From NCBI GenBank assembly GCA_964035545.1, contig OZ037766.1, forward strand, positions 12,947,222 to 13,011,221: DNA of 64,000 bases, written 5' to 3'. Positions 50,040 through 60,932 of this stretch are shown here, one piece after another (the stretch's first letter is position 1; each line of letters begins with the position of its first letter). This stretch comes from Bugula neritina (taxonomy: Eukaryota > Bryozoa > Gymnolaemata > Cheilostomatida > Bugulidae). The position numbers were made by a program, and so were the translations under genes. Below the pieces are notes generated by a model. It was not told the DNA's origin. It made no database searches and saw nothing but the letters and a program-made list of their open reading frames with translations.

Positions 50040-53000
50040 CTACAACTGAGTGGCTACAGCAGCAATCACAGCAGCTCCAATGAAAGCAAACCAGCCCGTT
50101 TTATAAATAGTTCCCAAGTCAAAGCCTTTGCCAGTATCCCAACCCTACAGAAGTCAACAAAGTTTTACACGTTTCCTTAACAAGTTTATAAACTTTTGAA
50201 AAATTATACAATTTATTGAAATATTGTGACAATTGCAAAAACTAATACTTAGGTTTTATATGAAATACTGATATAATTTCACAGAGAAAAGATGTTGCCA
50301 TGATTCAAGTGCACACAAAAAGTTTTTTTTGTGGCACCTTTTACACAAAATAGCACCTTATAAAATTTTTGGAGTTATGCTGTTTGCGCAAAATCACAAT
50401 TGAATTATTTTCAGAAGGTAAAAAATGAAATAATGATTGAGAAGAGTTTTGTCAAACTATAAAAATTAAAAAGTAAATTGAGCAATTTCAGAATTTTAAC
50501 CGAAATAAATTTCACAAATTTGAAAGCAAGTCAATCAAAATTGTCAAACCAATTGGTTGAGCAGGTCAGGTCAAGCAAATCTAATGCAGCCCATTCAACC
50601 TGTGGGCTATTCTTTAAAATAAATGGCTCAAATTAAAAATCAATTGACAGTTTTAATTTCATAGAAAGAAATTCTGCAAATCTTAATAAAATAGGTTAAA
50701 GTTCATTATAGAGTAAAGTGAAAAACTGCGCTAATTAAAATTTTCAACATTAACAAGCAAGTTTTTAGTTGTATTTCAGTAACTTAACATCATAATCAGA
50801 GTTTAGAAACATCGTGAAGTTTCCTAAACAATAGTTATAAGCTTACCAAGTGCCTGGCCCCGTTTATAGCATGATAAGCAAGAGGGTATGCAAGAATGAA
50901 TTTGGCCGAGGTGATAAGTGCAGGGCCAAGACTCCAATCTTTCACCATATTCAAATAAGTAATATAGTCACCAGGAAGTAGGCATATGGTGTATCCAAAT
51001 ACATAAAGTGCTACAACATAGACATAACCAGCATAATAACAGTAGTGAAACTGACCTACAGATAATAAATTTTAATTTCAAACATTCAAACAAAAAAGTA
51101 TGTATAAAAGAGCAAAAATAAAATACCTGTAGTCATGGCACATCCAGTTATTCTGTGCATTAGTGAGGTGTTCATAGGTAACTGCCACCTTAATACATAA
51201 ATTACATGAGGAAAGCTTATCCAAAATAATATGTGTTTCATTAAAGTAGCTTTTTTTCAGTAACACCCAAGGTAAACGTGATCAAAATACACCTCTAGTA
51301 AATAGTGTTTTTATTCTATAAGTTATAACCCATTAATTCCTCTTCTCAGTAATGAACTTGAAAATTACAACTATTTTGCTTTCAATATTCCAGTAACATA
51401 AATTTACATCAACTGTACACGCAACAAAATTTTCTTACTATAGCTTATAATACAGCATATGCATGAACTTTCTCTATATTATATTGGCTTTATTTCAAGA
51501 AAATACAGAAACTTACTTCCAAATAGTTAAATGTGGAGAAATAGGTCTCTGAATCTTTTCATTTTTTATCCAATGACCTGTCATCTCATACTGAGCTTTT
51601 CCAACAGTGTCCGTGTGGCTTTTGACACTGTTAATCGAAACAATAACATAATATAACCAAATAAAATGCTATTTTTACTATAAAATCATAAAATTCATAA
51701 ACCTGTAAATAAATCAAAACTGCATTAACCTTCAACTAAACTCACCAGCATTGTGTAGTTGATAGAGTACGAGGCAATAAGCTATTATAGCTTTGTAAAA
51801 CTTGATAGAGGCATCTTCGATTAGTAGCCCTAAATAAAACAAAGCACAGCACAAATACTAATTACTAATTTTCACAGATTTGTGTGGGACAAAAAACGAT
51901 AATATACATTAATAGTAGACATTATTTTTAATGAATACTCATTAATAACATATTTTTTTCAAACAACAAGATTTATAGAAAATGCAAAATTAATGAGTTA
52001 ATGCAGGTCAAAGGGATTATTTATGCACTAAATAACAAGCAATTGATCCAACTTTCTTTAAATATTATACATATTGTATTTCAATAATATTCAAATAAAT
52101 TGCACATAAAATACACATATTTTCCAAAATAAATAAATAGCGTCCAACTGGAAAGTGTCTATCTGGGATGACACCAACACTAATCCATTAATTCAGAGCT
52201 TTAATTCAACTGGGAGTTTTTGTGCACATGCGAACACGAACCACAAAATAAGCACAAAATATTTGTAAAATGTAGGGTTTATTATCTTTTAGTTTTTTAA
52301 CTTTCAAAATACAAAAACTTATAGTAGTACTAATATTAATACCAATAGTGACTGTGATAGTGATACTGTAATAGTTTAAATTTTATTTTAAAATCAATGT
52401 TATACTTATTTATACATATATTATTAGTTATAGTTATATATAAGACTGAGCTTAGTTTAAGTTATACTAATATTTATAATTACAATATAAGATTAAGTAT
52501 AAGTTATGGTAAAAGTAAATCAAAATGTAATAGCAATACTAATACTATTAGTATTACTAATAGTATTACTAATACTATTAGTAATACTAATAGTATTAGT
52601 AATACTATTGTAGTGAGTACGTAACACGCGCGTCCCCCAAACCCCTATTAGCCAATAAGAGTGCGTCATGTGATAACCCCCAGCGATGTAGAAAGTAGTA
52701 GTAGAGAGAGCGTACTAAACGAGTAAAGATGTAGTGTTTCTAATCCGTGTACTTTTTGTATCTTTCAACCTACTTAGTAGTAAATAAACCTCGTTGAATC
52801 TTATTTAGACAATTTATTGATGTGGATAAATAGACTATAATTACAAGCTAGGAACTCACGCGCAGTAATTGCACAAATTACTACAGTGGTGGCAGCGGTG
52901 GGATTACTAGCTACTATATAAAGACAATGGGAAAGTATTAGAACATCATGGCCGAAAGTGTAGCTTCAACTGAAGAAGGTGAGCGAAACATTATCATAGA

Positions 53001-56000
53001 CCCTCTCGGAGTTGGAGAGGAGGCGTATAGGAATACATTAGAGGCTCCCGTATTCACGGGCCTTGAAGATGTTGAACAGTTCATTCAAGAGTTCCGTGAA
53101 GTTGCAGCCATTACAAGATGGCCGCCAAAAGTAACCCTGATGAAACTACGAATGGCACTGGGGGGGGGTCTAGCGTAGACGGGATCATTGCTACGCTACG
53201 AGCCCGTTTTGGCATACCCGTTGCCGTCGCAAAGTCCAGGCTGCAAGGACTGCTCCGCAAGACATGTACACCGCTTCCTGATCACGCTACACTGGTGCAG
53301 AGACTGGCACGGACCGCGTATAGCGATCTGCCAGAAACACACAGACGGCGCTATACATTCGAAGCTTTTGTACAGTCCCTCAACTCTTTGGACTTCCACC
53401 ACCAGTTACAAGCAAAGGGAGTAACCACGATCGAGGCCGCAATTCAAGAAAACAAGGCCTACGTTGGGGCCGAGCAGCTCTACAAGACGGAGGAGACTAC
53501 TCCGCAGACTTCTAGAGAGCCAGACCACCCGGTCCGAATAGCTGCCGCTACCACTAGCCCCCCTATAGAGATGGAGGTTGACCGCTTGATGACTAAACTG
53601 GGACAATTGGTGGCAACCATAACATACAACAACTCCAGGAAATATAAGAGACCAGCAACAAAACCCCCCAGACCCACTATACAATGCTGGGAATGCGGCA
53701 TCAAGGGACACCGCCGCTCAAGCTGCCCACGACTCAAACGGCAGCAGAAACCCCAACCTCCCCGGAGACCTCCAGAGCTCCGCAGACCCAAACCGAGAGG
53801 AAAACGGGGTGGATGTCGCCAGGAGCCCGTACGGGCCCAGCGGCACGCCCCCCATCAGTGGCAAACACCCCGCCGAACCAGCCAACCGGGTCGACCACGA
53901 GACCCCTTCTCTCTACCTCTCACCAACCGCTTCGGTCCGCTACCAGAAATGGAGCTGACCAGCGAGGCCCCTCAGGGCATCGGGGAGGATCAAAACACCC
54001 CCCGCAAGGAAACTCTTACCGGCCCCGCAAACCGCGGAACAAACGGGCCCAGCCCCGTTCGGCCGAGACCGAGCACGCTGGGGGAGTACGGGTACAACCT
54101 CACGGAGGTAGCTACTTCTTGCCAGGAAAGGTGGCTGGCAAAGCTGTCACCTTTCTGTTAGACTCCGGGTGTACCACTAATATCCTCAGCCGTCGGGTCT
54201 TTGACACCCTCCCCCCTAGGGAGAGGGGAGCCTTAGCTCCCTATACCGGGGAACCGGGCACCCTAGCTGACGGGTCACGGATTCCTTTCTACGGTATCAT
54301 AGAACTGACTGGGCGCGTCCGCGACCAGGCCATCCAGGAAACCTTCATCATCAGCCAACTTGAAGAGGATGCCATACTGGGGATGCCGTTCTTGAAGAGA
54401 CACGGGTGCCGTATTGACTTTAGCAAGTCAGCCATGCTAATGGGCGGCAGGGAGCTCGCCTGTGTCGACAAGTTCGGTCGTCCCCTAGCGGGAGGCGTGC
54501 AGGTAGTACGGAACTGTACTATACCCGGCCGTTCCCGGGCTACCGTTCACTGCAGAGTGAACAATAGCCAACTCTCGGGGTTAGGGGTTGTCGAAGGTGC
54601 GCACACAAGAATCCAACTCGCCAGCAGTCTTAACCGGCTGACTGACCGAGGAGAGATCTTGGTGCAGTGTGTCAACCCCTTCTCCGAAGCGGTACAATTA
54701 CCGTCAGGATCCATGCTGGGCCGCTTCCACTCCATCCAGGAGGAAGATATAGGGCCGTCGCTGGGAGCTGCGACGGAAGGTCCCCAACAGAGCCCGTCGG
54801 TTAGGCAGGGGACCGTCCCACCACACGTCAAAGAGCTATACCAGGCAGCGTGTGACGGCTGCACGGGCAACGTGGAACGCCAGGCCATGGCTCAGTTGCT
54901 ACGTGATTATAGCGACGTGTTCAGCAGCGGGGACCATGACGTCGGTCTGACCACGGCCGTCCGTCATGAGATACCGCTAGCTGCGGGGACTACCCCTATT
55001 CGACAGCCCATTAGGAGGCTGGGACCCGAGAAGGAAAAGGAGGTCAGCCAACAAGTCCGGGATCTTTTGGACCGCGGCCTCATCGAGCCAGCACATAGTG
55101 CGTGGAGCTCGCCGGTCGTCCTGGTCCGAAAGAAAGACGGCAGTTGGCGGTTCTGTGTGGATTATCGCAAGCTCAATAGCGTGACCATACAGGACGCCTA
55201 CCCCTTACCCAGGATCGACGAATCTCTGGACGCCTTAGCCGGCAGCAAGTACTTCAGTACGCTAGACTTGTTGAGCGGCTATTGGCAGGTCCCCCTCAGC
55301 CCGGACGCCCAGGAGAAGGCGGCGTTCATCACGCGGGACGGCTTATGGAAGTGGAAAGTCCTCCCCTTTGGACTGACTTCTGCCCCGCCACGTTCCAGAG
55401 GCTCATGGAACAGGTCCTCAGTGGACTCCACTGGAAGACACTGCTGGTATACCTCGACGACGTCATCGTGATCTCCCCAGACTTTCAAACACACATCAGC
55501 CGTCTGCGGGAGGTCTTCGATCGACTCCGAGGTGCCAATCTGAAGCTCAAACCCTCCAAGTGCGCTCTCTTGCAGCCAGAGGTGAAGTACCTGGGGCACG
55601 TCGTCGGCCGTCACGGTGTGGCGACGGACCCTGAAAAGGTACGAGCTATAGAAGATTGGGTAACCCCCCAGGATTTGACCGGACTACGGGCCTTCCTGGG
55701 GCTGGTAGGGTATTACATGCAATACATACCAGACTTTGCGGGGGTAGCGCAGCCATTAAACCGGCTCACCGCAAAGGGGGTGACCTGGCAGTGGACTCCC
55801 GTCGAACAGAGAGCGTTCGACTGCCTCAAGGGCCGCCTGCTAGAGGCCCCTATCTTAGCCTATCCAGACCCTGCCCTGGAGTACATCCTAGATACCGACG
55901 CCAGTGACCAAAATGTCGGCGCTGTGCTGTCCCAGGTGCAGGAGGGCCGCGAAGTGGTCGTGGCCTATTACAGTAAGTCTCTCTCACCCACTGAACAAAA

Positions 56001-59000
56001 TTACTGCACTACCCGAAAGGAACTGCTGGCAGTAATCAAGTCGGTGAAGCATTTCAGACCTTATCTATACGGCAGGAAGTTCCGCTTGCGGACCGACCAC
56101 GCCTCCTTGATTTGGTTATGCAAGAGAGCAGAACCGTCCAGCCAAGTCGCCCGATGGCTCGAAGTCCTGGCCGAATTCTCTTACCGGATCGAGCATCGGC
56201 CCGGTAAGAAACACGGCAATGCTGATGGACTGAGCCGGCGACCGGACGAGGGGTGCAAACAGTGCCTCAACATCGAGAAGAGGGATGGAGGTCCCCCAAA
56301 ATCCGAGTTGAGGGCATTGAACCACCCTGAAACGGAGTATGACTGGGACCAGGGTCAACTCCTACAGAAGGCCACTACGCCCCCGGAGGCTATCCAACGT
56401 CTCCGTGCCAATCCTGTCTTGGCTGATAACGTCAGGGAGCTACGAAGACTCCAAGAGGACCTCCCCGGAGTAGTAGCCGACGTATATCGAGCCAAAAAGG
56501 AGGGGCGACGACCCAGTGAAGAACAGCTGCGGCAGGGATGCACCGAGTTACGGTTGTACTGCCAACGTTGGGACTCCCTGCGGATCGGGCCAGATGGTCT
56601 GCTGACCATCACAGTAGCCGCCTACAACAGCCAGTACGGAAGAAAGCGGGTGATCTGCCCAGCCGCCATACGCCGGGAGTTAGTATGGGACACCCACAAA
56701 CAGGCCCACGCCGGGGTAAGCAGGGTGCTCTCCAAGTTACAGCTCCGGTGGTACTGGCCCGGCATGGAGCGTGAGGTACGGCGTAGAGTCAAACAATGCG
56801 AAATCTGCCAGGCCAGCAAGCATGGCCGTCTCCCTGGCGAAGCGGGACGGCGTAGGCTATATGCTGGGAGGCCATGGCAGGTGGTAGCTGTCGACCTAGT
56901 CGGACCCATGCCCGTCACCCCCAGAGGAAACAGTTGGATACTAGTATTAACCGACCACTTTACACGGTGGGCGGACGCCCTGGCTATTCCAAATGCGTCC
57001 GCCCCGACGGTGGCCAGGGTGCTAGACCAAAATGTATTCTGCTACCTCGGACTACCCGAGCAGATACATTCGGATCAGGGGGCTCAATTCCAGTCTCAAC
57101 TGTTGAGCGACCTCTGCCGCCTCTGGGGAGTAAACCAAAGCAGGACCACCCCGTACCATCCTCAGGGCAACGGGGTGGTGGAACGCAACAACCGCATGTT
57201 GGGCGATGCACTGCGCAGTCTGCTCCTCGGCCGGGGTCAGGAGGAATGGGATACGGTACTACCGCAGGTCATGCGGGCCTACCGTAGTACACCACACACC
57301 AGTACGAAGGAAACCCCTAACCTCCTGATGCTCGGTCGAGAGACGCGAGTGCCTGACCACCTCACATACCACATCCCAGAGCAAGACTATACTATCCACG
57401 AGTATGCCAGTAAATTGATAGAGGACCTGAGGGCCGCACACGAAATACTGCGAGCAAAGCAGTGGCAGGTACGGCAGGAGGACTCTCAGGAACCACCCCT
57501 CTATCAAACTGGGGACTGGGTGTGGATGATCAACTACCGTAGGCGTCGAGGACAAGCGGCTAAGCTCCAGCCTAAGTTTGTGGGACCCTACGTAGTAGTT
57601 GAGGCGATGCCCAATCATACGTACAAGTTGGAGCGATCTGGACAGGTCTCTGTCCAGAATGAAGCCCGCTTGAAACCGTATTGGGCTAGCCCAGGAGCAG
57701 CAGGAGCAGCCCCCCCCCCCCCCCGTTGTTGGAGCCCAGGAGGCAGACAGCAACGCGCGGGCGGCAACGGCATGGACCAGAATACGAAGTGGTTGTGCCG
57801 CGGGAGGAGGACTTGGTGAAGCAGGAAACGCCACTCCCACCAACGGAAGTGCGCCCACCGCCCCCAGTACCAAGTCTACCCCCACCACTTCCGGATCCGC
57901 GTCCGGAAGTGCAAAACCCCCCCGTGGGAGGGGCTCCATCCGGAGACAACAGCGGAGAGGGAAATGCCATCATCAACGACGGGCCAGAAACACCACAAGT
58001 GGAGCAAAATAGCCCACCAGTGAGTACACCACCCCAACCAACAACTACAACCCCCTCTCCAGCTAATACGTCACCTCCCCTGGAACGAGGACAGCGTACT
58101 AGACAACCCCCAGCATACCTGAAAGACTTCGTATGTGACCGTGTTGCAAACGGCAGTTACGAAAGTCCAGCTGGGCGCCGTACGGAAGGACTGGCAACAA
58201 AGCGTGGGAGTTGTGAACACCACGGAAATCTCAACTTTTGCGAAGGCGGAGTAGTAAACAAAACTACTACGCCCGGGGCAAATAGTTCCAGCCGTGCGCA
58301 ACAACCACGCTGCCCAGTCTTTTCCTACGCTGACGTTGTCAAGGGCAGACGCATTCAAACTCAATCCACGGACATCCAAGCTTGAACGCTGAGTATGATT
58401 ACAAATACCGGGTTCTCAGGTAAGCTTGCTCTGAACTAACATTTCCACTCATGGAAACAAGTCTACCATCAGTCAGTTCTGATTTAATCGCCCTGATTGA
58501 ATCACAACTACTGGGGACTGAGTCCTACGTGAAAGGCGACGAGAACATAACGATGGCCGACGATCTACTAGATCTGGAGCTTGACACTATGTCTCTCTGT
58601 CAGTCTACACGACACGACTCAGTCCCTCGAGTGCCATCTAAAAAGATGTATGACTCCCAGACTAGTAACAGTCGGTTGTCATCAGAATTATGGTGTAAAG
58701 ATCACACTCGATCTAACAATAATTCTGCTCTTTTAGATACCGCTCTCTCTCCTCTTCCTTGTGACATGCCGTCATTGGAAATGGCTTGGAACGAGGAACC
58801 CGTTCCCACTACACTTCCGGAAGCACTCTTACACCAGTCATGCTGGGTTACCCCAGACACAGAAGCACTTATTCGAGAACACAAGGGCGATGACCAATGC
58901 ACCACCTGCCGTTTATGCCAGCTTCATTTCACCACCCCACGAAGACTTCGAGTTCACGTTCCCCAACATTATTTCACCACCTTTTGTCCCTGTGGTGAAT

Positions 59001-60932
59001 ATAGTTACCACAGGGACTACATCCTCCGTCACCAGCGGACTATGGGATGCCATGTTGGACATCTTTTCGAAGTCGACGAACCCTCCTTCCCACAATTCCT
59101 TGATCTCATCCGACCATTTATATCAGACCCGACTCACTATGAACGGCTGCGTCAGGAGTTCCCCGCACCCAGGACCATCACACAAGGACCCTGCCCTAAA
59201 CCACCCGGATATAGGAGACCACACGCACCCCGTCCATCACCCCCCGCACGCACAGTGCCCCGCCCCGACTCCATACCTAGAGTCGTGCTACGACGCATCG
59301 AAGTACCACAGCGATGGCGTCCCTCTCCCCCCGTCTCCCCAAGGCCTTCTCGTAAACGGCGTTGGCCATCTTCGTCTCCCAACCGGCACTCTGCCCCCGC
59401 CCGGAACCTAGGAGAAGCAGAAGAGCGGATACGAGAACTAGAGGAGGAAGTGCAAAGGCTGACACCGAGAATCTCTGCCGCCGCATCTGAACTCCGGGCC
59501 CTCTCTGCCTCTGTAGCCCGAATGAAAGGAAGCGCTTGAAGACGACATCCCCAAACTCCCTACCCGTGATGGTATCGCAGGTGGTGCCCCATCTCGAACC
59601 CCTCTCATGCCCGGTGCTAACGAACAATTCCTCAGTGTGACAATCTTATAGTAACCTACAAGTATGCATCTCTAACTCTATGGACTATTCACTTACAAGT
59701 GCCTCTCCCGTCAGTGTCATAGTGTGTTTTTACTGTTATATATTTTTTTTATATTTTTTTATTATTGTACATAGTCATATTCTTTCTTTTATGTGCCATA
59801 CGCTCTCTCAATTTTTAAGCTTTTTTTTTTAACGTTTTGTGTCTTAGTGTTAACTGTATCTGTGTTATCAGAAAGTAGGGCTTTCTGCTGGGGGGGGCGG
59901 TGTAGTGAGTACGTAATACGCGCGTCCCCCAAGCCCCTTTAGCCAATAAGAGTGCGTCATGTGATAACCCCCAGCGATGTAGAAAGTAGTAGTAGAGAGA
60001 GCGTACTAAACGAGTAAAGATGTAGTGTTTCTAATCTGTGTACTTTTTGTATCTTTCAACCTACTTAGTAGTAAATAAACCTCGTTGAATCTTATTTAGA
60101 CAATTTATTGATGTGGATAAATAGACTATAATTACAAGCTAGGAACATACGTGCAGTAATTGCACAAATTACTACACTATTAGTATTACTAATAGTAATA
60201 CTTATTATAATACTAATACTTTGACTTTACATATTGAGATACTGATGTTCATAGTCATACTGATAGTTATGCTCATACGGTTATAACTTATAGATAATCA
60301 TAATAGCATCAGTAGAACTAGAAGTAGGTATAAGTATAACTGTAACAAACCAATATCAATATGTGAAATGCTACAATGGAGACAGAGTAATGACCAATGA
60401 GTATTCAAAATTCATATAACTGAAAGTGAAATAACTACAAGATTAACTTTGAGTGTATAACTAATAGTAATAGTAATACTACTACTTATACTTATAAGTT
60501 ATAGTTTATTAGTTTACTTAACTTATATTTATACTTATACTTATAGTTATACTAATCTAATACTTATACTAGTGTATTCACAGTATTGCATTTGCCACAT
60601 TAAAAATAAACATTTATGTTTTTATTTTATTTTTGACATCTTGATATTCATCTTCAATTATTATTATATTCTGATATTCATATTGATAATCATAATGTCT
60701 AATTTAAATTATGATATTCCAAATTCAAATTGTAAACGGTAAATGAGTAAATGTAATGGCTTATACTCACAGTTAGACTTAGTGTAATACTTATAGTTAT
60801 TGCGTGCATTAAAATTATTGGTCAATTCAAACATTATCACTATACAATAATTAGATCAATCCATAAAAACATTAGTACTAAATTTAACAGATAATAGCTT
60901 TGAATATATAGAACTAACCTTGCTAACGCCAT
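50040..60932 (-). CDS. SDHC: Succinate dehydrogenase cytochrome b560 subunit
   Basis: Minus-strand exons 60932-60919, 51829-51746, 51627-51517, 51188-51127, 51055-50847 and 50144-50040 join in phase to 194 residues (human 169). Residues 1-35 are a mitochondrial targeting peptide rich in Arg/Ser/Leu (MALARATNRRC start). The family signature RPISPHLTIW, the MHRITG motif (quinone-site Ser/Arg region) and YHAINGARHL with the haem-ligand His are all present. There are three hydrophobic helices. SDHC anchors complex II in the inner mitochondrial membrane and helps pass electrons to ubiquinone. Exon 1 codes for only 14 nt; it is assigned because its GTTAGT donor and phase fit exon 2. Intron 1 is 9.1 kb because a retrotransposon (52609-60176) sits in it in the opposite orientation. 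Confidence 0.94.
52321..52608. repeat. TTAGTA-type array, left part (insertion target)
   Basis: Loose TAGTACTAATATTAATACC words become a dense ACTATTAGTATTACTAATAG run from about 52521. It is cut at 52608 by the retrotransposon and resumes at 60177. Confidence 0.85.
52609..52885 (+). repeat. 5' LTR
   Basis: 277 bp, beginning TGTAGT and ending ACTACA (6-bp inverted ends). Contains an AATAAA at 52783-52788 as probable polyadenylation signal. Confidence 0.95.
52887..52904 (+). other. Primer binding site (tRNA-Leu)
   Basis: TGGTGGCAGCGGTGGGAT, one base after the LTR. It is the reverse complement of the 3' end including CCA that I know for animal tRNA-Leu (ATCCCACCGCTGCCACCA), so reverse transcription is probably primed by tRNA-Leu. 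Confidence 0.8.
52948..54161 (+). CDS. Retrotransposon gag, frame broken
   Basis: The N-terminal part runs from ATG 52948 to a stop at 53178. The rest continues in the next frame to 54161. The switch falls on a run of nine G (53160-53168), where a one-base length change would explain it. The second part shows a capsid-like helical region, then the zinc knuckle CWECGIKGHRRSSC (C-X2-C-X4-H-X4-C) that binds RNA, then a Pro/Arg-rich basic tail. It overlaps the start of pol (53684) in another frame. Whether the G run is a real mutation or a sequencing error cannot be told from one copy. Confidence 0.75.
53684..58385 (+). pseudogene. Retrotransposon pol, frame broken at two sites
   Basis: Segment 1 (to 55471): aspartic protease with DSG at 54161-54169 (FLLDSGCTTN), then reverse transcriptase fingers and palm (LVRKKDGSWRFCVDYRKLNS, LPFGLTSAP). 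Around 55383-55387 the frame changes by one base. Segment 2 (55282-57819) continues reverse transcriptase with YLDD at 55450-55461, RNase H (DTDASD...TRKELLAV), the H2C2 zinc finger of integrase (HKQAH...CEIC), the integrase triad Asp (56893), Asp (57073) and Glu (57181), and a GPY-type C-terminus. A 15-C run (57710-57724) makes a further frame change into a Pro-rich tail (57726-58385) with RTRQPPAYLKDFV, a common gypsy pol ending. As read, no single frame gives full pol; all catalytic residues themselves are present. Confidence 0.85.
58451..59539 (+). CDS. Extra retrotransposon ORF: C2H2 finger and coiled coil
   Basis: Intact 362-codon ORF in the place where retroviruses carry env, but with no signal peptide or membrane segment, so it is not an envelope. 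Residues 1-130 are acidic and Ser-rich. About 152-175 form a C2H2 finger (C-X2-C-X12-H-X3-H, starting CRLCQLHF). A second Cys/His-rich stretch follows (FCPCGEYSYHRDYILRHQRT...C). Then comes a Pro/Arg-rich basic region, and the last 45 residues are a Glu/Leu heptad coiled coil (EERIRELEEEVQRL). It is probably a nucleic-acid-binding or gag-like accessory protein; its function is unknown to me. It is the only long ORF of the element without a frame break. Confidence 0.75.
   Translation: METSLPSVSSDLIALIESQLLGTESYVKGDENITMADDLLDLELDTMSLCQSTRHDSVPRVPSKKMYDSQTSNSRLSSELWCKDHTRSNNNSALLDTALSPLPCDMPSLEMAWNEEPVPTTLPEALLHQSCWVTPDTEALIREHKGDDQCTTCRLCQLHFTTPRRLRVHVPQHYFTTFCPCGEYSYHRDYILRHQRTMGCHVGHLFEVDEPSFPQFLDLIRPFISDPTHYERLRQEFPAPRTITQGPCPKPPGYRRPHAPRPSPPARTVPRPDSIPRVVLRRIEVPQRWRPSPPVSPRPSRKRRWPSSSPNRHSAPARNLGEAEERIRELEEEVQRLTPRISAAASELRALSASVARMKGSA
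59887..59900 (+). other. Polypurine tract
   Basis: G-rich GCTGGGGGGGGCGG directly before the 3' LTR, the expected place for plus-strand priming. It contains some pyrimidines, so its exact limits are uncertain. Confidence 0.55.
59901..60176 (+). repeat. 3' LTR
   Basis: 276 bp, about 97-98% identical to the 5' LTR. The differences cluster at both edges (GTAACAC/GTAATAC, and ACTCACGCG/ACATACGTG near the end). Confidence 0.95.
60177..60595. repeat. TTAGTA-type array, right part
   Basis: CTATTAGTATTACTAATAGT continues the array cut at 52608. It then gives way to TTATACTTATAGTTATAC-type words up to about 60570. Confidence 0.8.

Larger units (their letters stand above)
52609..60176 (+). mobile_element. 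Ty3/gypsy LTR retrotransposon
   Basis: A 7568-bp element bounded by LTRs (52609-52885 and 59901-60176) and flanked by the 4-bp direct repeat CTAT (52605-52608, 60177-60180). Order: LTR, primer binding site, gag, protease, reverse transcriptase, RNase H, integrase, extra ORF, purine tract, LTR. Domain order and the GPY-type integrase end place it in Ty3/gypsy. It is clearly GC-richer than the host. The two LTRs differ by about six substitutions and one single-base gap, so the insertion is fairly young but not new. It lies antisense in SDHC intron 1. Confidence 0.95.

Noticed and set aside
57259-57939. 226-codon minus-strand ORF inside the retrotransposon
   Set aside because: Shadow of the GC-rich integrase frame; low-complexity and without recognisable domains.
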